Positions 60,072 through 64,000 of a DNA stretch of 64,000 nt are shown here, one piece after another. Position 1 is the first letter of the stretch, and each line of letters starts with the position of its first letter. The notes below the pieces were generated by a model. The model did not search any database and was not told the origin of the DNA. It saw only the letters and a list, made by a program, of their open reading frames with translations. A program made the translations under genes and the position numbers. This DNA comes from Falsiroseomonas sp051433195. Lineage in GTDB: Bacteria > Pseudomonadota > Alphaproteobacteria > Acetobacterales > Acetobacteraceae. The stretch is from NCBI RefSeq assembly GCF_051433195.1, contig NZ_JBHMFT010000010.1:120273-184272 (forward strand), in the 5' to 3' direction.

Positions 60072-60934
60072 TCGGCCGGCTCCAGATGCAGCGGGTGGCG
60101 CTGCGGCGTGGGCGCCAGCCGCAGCAGCACCCCGGCCGCCACCAGCGCCACCGCGGCCATCGGCGCCGTCACCAGCAGCAGCAGGGCCAGCAGCGCCCGG
60201 TTCGGCTGCGAGGGCCGCAACTCCACCCGGGGCGCGGAGACGATGCGCGCCGCCACCGCCTCATCCGCCGCCACCACCAGCCCGACGCGCTGCTGCTGGG
60301 CCAGCATCTCGTACAGGGACTGGCGCAGATACAGGTCGGTTTCGCGGGCCAGCCGCAGTTCCAGCGCGGCGATGCGGCGCTGCGCCATCTCCTCCAGGTC
60401 CGCGCGCACCTTGGCCTCGGCGAAGCCGTGCAGGCGGCGCAGCATGTCCAGCGCCTCGTCGCGGTCGGGATGCGCCAGCGCCAGGGTCCAGGTGACGGCG
60501 CCCAGCGTCTGGGTCACCGCCAGGTTGCGCTCCAGCCAGCCGCGCGCGTCGTCGAGATCGGCGGTGATCCGCCATGCCATGGCCTCGCGCAGCAGCCCGG
60601 CCAGGCCCTCCGCCCGGCGCGCCGTCAGCCCCGCCAGCAGCGGCGTCGCCTCGGCCAGCATCGCCGCCGCCTCCACGGATCGCAGGGCGCCCAGATAGAT
60701 CGCGAAATTGCCGGTCGGCCGCGGGTCCAGCAGCCCGGAAAATGCCGGGGAGGGCGAGAGCAGGGAGGAGGTGGCGATGCCCGTGGTCTCCGACGGCGCC
60801 ACCAGCGCCTCCGCCACGAAGCTGCGCGGCAGGGACAGCAGCAGCAGGAGCCCCGCGGTGACCAGGGTGGTCGCGAGCAGGACCACGCGCCAGCGGCGTC
60901 CCCAAAGCTGAGCGACGAGCATTTCCAGCGGCAT
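60068..60934 (-). CDS. Wzz-like polysaccharide chain-length / export regulator
   Basis: 288 residues with a membrane helix at each end (about 17-34 and 243-268) and a long periplasmic helical region with many Arg/Glu, the typical layout of Wzz/PCP proteins. No C-terminal kinase domain follows. A 57-base AT-rich gap separates it from the heparinase gene and may carry a promoter. Confidence 0.82.
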   Translation of the reverse strand: MPLEMLVAQLWGRRWRVVLLATTLVTAGLLLLLSLPRSFVAEALVAPSETTGIATSSLLSPSPAFSGLLDPRPTGNFAIYLGALRSVEAAAMLAEATPLLAGLTARRAEGLAGLLREAMAWRITADLDDARGWLERNLAVTQTLGAVTWTLALAHPDRDEALDMLRRLHGFAEAKVRADLEEMAQRRIAALELRLARETDLYLRQSLYEMLAQQQRVGLVVAADEAVAARIVSAPRVELRPSQPNRALLALLLLVTAPMAAVALVAAGVLLRLAPTPQRHPLHLEPAE

Positions 60935-60991
60935 GCACGGCCTCTCCAGGACCGCATGATGTTAAAGATTTAAACCAAAATCAACCTATGG

Positions 60992-62818
60992 TTATGGAGC
61001 CAGGGTTACCTGCGTCACGATGGTCGAAACGCTGCGGCCGGCGTCGATCCGCAGAAGGGTCGCGCCCCGGATCTGCCCGTAGGCCGGGCTTTCCCAGCCC
61101 CGCTCCAGGCGAAACGCCGGTGGCGCGCCCGCTGGTTCGGCGGCGACCGCGACGCGGATGGCGCCATCGGTCGCGCCATCCGCCAGCAGTCGCCAGGGCC
61201 CGGGCGGCAGGCGCCAACGCAGCGTGGCGCCGCCGAAGCGGCCGGAGAGGTGGTCCGTCACGGTCCAGCACCGCCCCGCCACCGCCACCTTCCGCGCCTG
61301 GCCCGGCCCGGCCGCATCGCGCCGCGCCGCGCCATCCGCCAGCGGCGACAGGCGCGGCCAACGGGCGAACAGGAAGCGGCCGAGGCGCGGCATCGGCTCG
61401 GTGTCGTCGAACACCACGGCGTTGTGGGCGGCGGCGGAGGCCAGGGCCGCCGGCCACCAGGGCTCGGGCGGGTTGTAGGACCCGGTTCCGGCATCGCGCA
61501 GGATGGCGCGCGGGCCGTCGCGCAGCGTCAGGTGCAGCAGGTCCGACTGCGCCGGGCGGTAGCGCAGCCTGCCGCGGTGGCCATCGGTGCCGGTCCGCAG
61601 CACTGCGGTGGCGCCGGCCTCCGCCCAGCCCATGCTGCCGTCGGCACGCCAGCGCGCCGGGCGGTCCAGCCGCGATGCCGGCGCGGCGAGTCCGAGCCAG
61701 GCGGCGCCGGCATCCTCCGGCAGGTCGGCGCCGCATCCGGCGAACAGCCGGGCCGCGCGCTCGACGCTGCCGCGCGCATCTGCCGGGCCACGCAGGCCGA
61801 GATCGGCGAAGGCCGAGCCATCCTCCACCCCCAGATGCGGCGTCGAGCCATCCTCCGGCGCCACCAGCCGGTGCAGCCAGGCGGCCAGGGCGCCGGCGCG
61901 GGCGGCGAGGGGCGCGGGAAAGTCCGGCGCGCCGCGGCGCCGCCGCAGGACCTCGGCCACCGAGAGCACATCCAGCGCCAGCCGCGCATAGCCCGGCGAG
62001 ACCTGCGCGAAGCCGCCATCCGGCGCCACCAGCCGCGCCACCGCCGCCGCCAGGCGCCGCGCCGCCCACGCCGCCGCCCGCGCCTCGCCCAGCAGCAGCG
62101 CGCAGGCATAGGCGCCGGCGGGCTCCGACAGGCTGTGGTTGTTGTCCTGCGCCGCGGCATAGGCCGGCGTCGCGGCGATGCGGCGGGCGCACAGCCGCAA
62201 CAAGGCGCGGGCGGCCGGGGGCAGGGATCGGGGCGGGTCGCGGTCGGCGTCCAGCAGGGCCAGCGCCAGCGCGAGCGACAGCGCCCGCAGCGCCGCCTCC
62301 TGCCCGCAGGCCCAGGCCGGGCCACGGAAGGCGGGGTTCGCGGCGCACCAGGCGTGCAGGCGGGCCTCCGCCCGGTCCAGGTGGCCGCCGGCCGGATCGA
62401 GCCGCGCCGCCTGGGCCAGCAGCAGGATGTCGGCGAAGCGACTGGCCTCCCACACCGGGCGGACATCGCCCCGGGCGAACAGGTCCATCCCGAGCGCCGG
62501 TGCCATCGGGTCGTAGCGGCCGTGCCAGTCCGGTGCCTCCGGCAGCGCCGCCGTGGCGGCCAGGACGGCCGCCGCCACGCCGTCCACCAGCGGTGGCGCG
62601 GCAGGGGCGGAGGCCGGCAGGAAGCGGCCGGCCACGGGATGCGGCCCGGCCAGCGCCCGCTGCGGCAGTCCGGCGGCAAGGCGCGCACGGTGCAGCAGGA
62701 TCAGCCCCACCGGGCGCGAACCAAGCCGCCAGGCCGCATCCAGCGTCAGCCAAAGCCGCGCCAGGCGCGGCCAGCTCGTGGTGCCGGATTCACCGATGAG
62801 GGGGAATTGGTCAGACAT
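60992..62818 (-). CDS. Heparinase II/III-family protein
   Basis: 608 residues. An N-terminal alpha/alpha toroid with RYDPMAPALGMDLFARGDVRPVWEASRF and NNHSLSEPAGAYACALLL is followed by a beta-rich C-terminal domain with LLHLTLRDGPRAILRDAGTGSY and AHNAVVFDDTEPM. Such proteins in polysaccharide clusters are lyases or relate to polymer trimming. The ATG at 62818 is used; the ribosome site is weak. It is divergent from the truncated export gene 34 bases away. Confidence 0.85.
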   Translation of the reverse strand: MSDQFPLIGESGTTSWPRLARLWLTLDAAWRLGSRPVGLILLHRARLAAGLPQRALAGPHPVAGRFLPASAPAAPPLVDGVAAAVLAATAALPEAPDWHGRYDPMAPALGMDLFARGDVRPVWEASRFADILLLAQAARLDPAGGHLDRAEARLHAWCAANPAFRGPAWACGQEAALRALSLALALALLDADRDPPRSLPPAARALLRLCARRIAATPAYAAAQDNNHSLSEPAGAYACALLLGEARAAAWAARRLAAAVARLVAPDGGFAQVSPGYARLALDVLSVAEVLRRRRGAPDFPAPLAARAGALAAWLHRLVAPEDGSTPHLGVEDGSAFADLGLRGPADARGSVERAARLFAGCGADLPEDAGAAWLGLAAPASRLDRPARWRADGSMGWAEAGATAVLRTGTDGHRGRLRYRPAQSDLLHLTLRDGPRAILRDAGTGSYNPPEPWWPAALASAAAHNAVVFDDTEPMPRLGRFLFARWPRLSPLADGAARRDAAGPGQARKVAVAGRCWTVTDHLSGRFGGATLRWRLPPGPWRLLADGATDGAIRVAVAAEPAGAPPAFRLERGWESPAYGQIRGATLLRIDAGRSVSTIVTQVTLAP

Positions 62819-62852
62819 GAATGACGTGCCTATGCTACATCCAGGCTGAATT

Positions 62853-63308
62853 ATGAAGAACACATTCACCCTTGGGTTGCGCCCTGGCCGAAGGCTCGTG
62901 CTCCTCCTTGCCATGCTGGGCCTGGGGCTCCCCGCGCTCGCGCAGCTTCCGGCGGCCGGCGACGGCATGGCCCTGGCCCCCCCGGCGCTGCCCGCCCTGA
63001 TACCAAACGGCCTTCTGCCGAACGGCCTGCAGGTGCCGAACCTGCCGGCCGAGGCGCAGCAGGACATCCTGCAGCGCCTGCGCGACGCGGCCGCCGGCCG
63101 CGCGCCGCCACTGGGTGGCCCCCTGCCGGCGCCGAGCGCCCAGGCGGTGGAGCCGCAGGCCTTCCCGGCCCGACCTGCCCCCGCGGCACCCGCCACAGCC
63201 GCCGAACCGCTGTCGCATACCGAGGCGTTCTTCGCCGCGCGCCTCGGCCTGGCGCTGCGGCAGTTCGGCTATGACAGCTTCAGCGTTGGACGGAGTAGAT
63301 CTATCTGA
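62853..63308 (+). pseudogene. Truncated polysaccharide-export (Wza/SLBB-type) protein
   Basis: 151 residues remain: a signal peptide (MKNTFTLGLR..., cleaved near LAQ), a Pro/Ala-rich region and the LALRQFGYDSF motif that in SLBB-type polysaccharide-export proteins precedes the export domain. Immediately after it the frame runs into unrelated sequence and a stop at 63306. The normal remainder (several hundred residues) is missing. The break lies near 63,290-63,300, where base composition also changes. A second copy elsewhere would be needed for export. Confidence 0.65.
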
Positions 63309-63560
63309 TAACCCTCAATTCTTCCGGTGTCCGGCATGTCAGCCCACATTTCAGCCCACACGCTTACTCGCTCGTCTCCGGATGCGGCTTCAAACGGGCA
63401 CCACCGCCGCGGATGGCCACGACGGAGAATCTGAATGCGGCTGCAGCGTGTCGGCCGTCGCTTCTGCTGTTGGCGCAGGGCGAAGGTCCGGTGAAGCGAA
63501 GTACGCGCCTTGTGCCAAGCTCGCATTTACGTCAATTTGGCTTACTGGCTGGACGTAACG
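63309..63560. other. AT-richer junction segment without a convincing gene
   Basis: 252 bases between the broken export gene and the sulfotransferase-like gene. It contains a 10-base direct repeat TCAGCCCACA at 63339 and 63351, following a TGT, as might be seen at an insertion-sequence end. Short frames on both strands (for example 63269-63526 minus) have no recognisable family. It may be a remnant of a mobile element or of a recombination event. Confidence 0.4.
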
Positions 63561-64000
63561 ATGGAAATGCAAAACACTTCATTCAACTTTCTGGTCGGTG
63601 GTGTCGCACGATCAGGAACCTCCGCACTCACGCAGGCATTGAACCTTTTGCCCGGTGTCTTTTGTGCTCATGAAGCCTCTTTGGGCTTGGAATTCGCCAC
63701 GCAGGAGAACGATTTTGTTGGTCAGGTCCGCACTAAGTTTTCTGCTGCGCCGCCTGCCAGCTACAGGGGTCGCAACCTCGCGGTATTAAACGCGAAGCTT
63801 GCAGAAGGCCAAGTAGCGCATTTTGGGGACAAGCTACCCGATTACGCACTGCACTTAGACCATCTCGCACTCAAATATCCCTCGGTACGTCTGCTCTGTA
63901 TTCACCGCTCACCTAAACACTTCGCCGCGTCATGGGATGCTGTTGCGCAGGCTGAAGCGTGGCACGGCGGCCGCATCGGTCTTTTCGGTATCTTCGACAT
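63561..64000 (+). CDS. Sulfotransferase-like protein, partial at the right edge
   Basis: An open frame of 146 codons running off the window. It begins MEMQNTSFNFLVGGVARSGT, and GGVARSGTSALTQAL is a P-loop-like motif as in the 5'-phosphosulfate loop of PAPS-dependent sulfotransferases. RLLCIHRSPKHFAASW matches the 3'-phosphate-binding segment. It may sulfate an exopolysaccharide or lipid. Codon use is AT-richer than all other genes here, suggesting recent transfer. A second ATG lies 6 bases further on. Confidence 0.7.
   Translation, partial: MEMQNTSFNFLVGGVARSGTSALTQALNLLPGVFCAHEASLGLEFATQENDFVGQVRTKFSAAPPASYRGRNLAVLNAKLAEGQVAHFGDKLPDYALHLDHLALKYPSVRLLCIHRSPKHFAASWDAVAQAEAWHGGRIGLFGIFD

Noticed and set aside
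63413..63673. 86-residue plus-strand frame near the right end
   Set aside because: It overlaps the sulfotransferase-like start in another frame and has no recognisable family.

Overview
The window is about 70% GC except for its last few hundred bases. Its first 36 kb is a contiguous photosynthesis gene cluster (PGC) of a purple alphaproteobacterium. An oxygen-dependent Mg-protoporphyrin monomethylester cyclase (acsF) is present and no bchE is seen. PpsR-type control, LH1 genes and puhE are also present. Together these suggest an aerobic anoxygenic phototroph, and gene order and composition fit Acetobacteraceae (Roseomonas-like relatives). That family assignment is inference.

1-7,617 (minus strand): crtE-crtF, then bchC-bchX-bchY-bchZ and pufB-pufA (LH1); pufLM would lie beyond the left edge. 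7,825-8,616 (plus): a DUF2189-type membrane protein. 8,620-28,860 (minus): a gapless run of 18 genes, bchF-N-B-H-L-M, lhaA, puhA-B-C, a 110-residue unknown, acsF, puhE, hemA, bchI-D-O and crtB. 29,128-36,100 (plus): ppaA/aerR, ppsR, bchG, a PucC-family carrier, bchP and hemC. Together these supply tetrapyrrole synthesis from 5-aminolevulinate, the dark and light branches to bacteriochlorophyll a, the early carotenoid enzymes, the reaction-centre H subunit, LH1, assembly factors and the redox/light regulators. PpsR palindromes (TGT-N12-ACA) lie before bchC, before crtE, across the bchF start and, in imperfect form, before ppaA.

36,184-40,451 (plus): accessory genes. They are a chimeric nitroreductase/MoeB-ThiF gene, a DsrE-like protein, an SH3 protein, a three-gene nitrile hydratase/thiocyanate hydrolase-like set with a split beta subunit, and a DoxX protein. 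40,475-45,408: a catabolic unit (AMP-ligase, acyl-CoA dehydrogenase, alpha/beta hydrolase, NicX-like dioxygenase) divergent from a MarR regulator. 45,556-48,913: a 3-hydroxyacid dehydrogenase, a metallophosphoesterase, a YCII protein and a beta-keto acid cleavage enzyme. 48,920-50,840: an outer-membrane protein and a trypsin-like protease. 51,023-54,035: a copper-export operon copA-cueR-copZ behind a CueR-type promoter.

54,366-62,818 (minus): an exopolysaccharide cluster with a heparinase-like protein, chain-length regulator, O-antigen ligase-like protein, sugar transferase, DegT aminotransferase and two glycosyltransferases. Divergent from it is a polysaccharide-export gene cut short near 63,295. 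The sequence then becomes AT-richer and carries the start of a sulfotransferase-like gene that runs off the right end. This looks like an insertion or rearrangement boundary.
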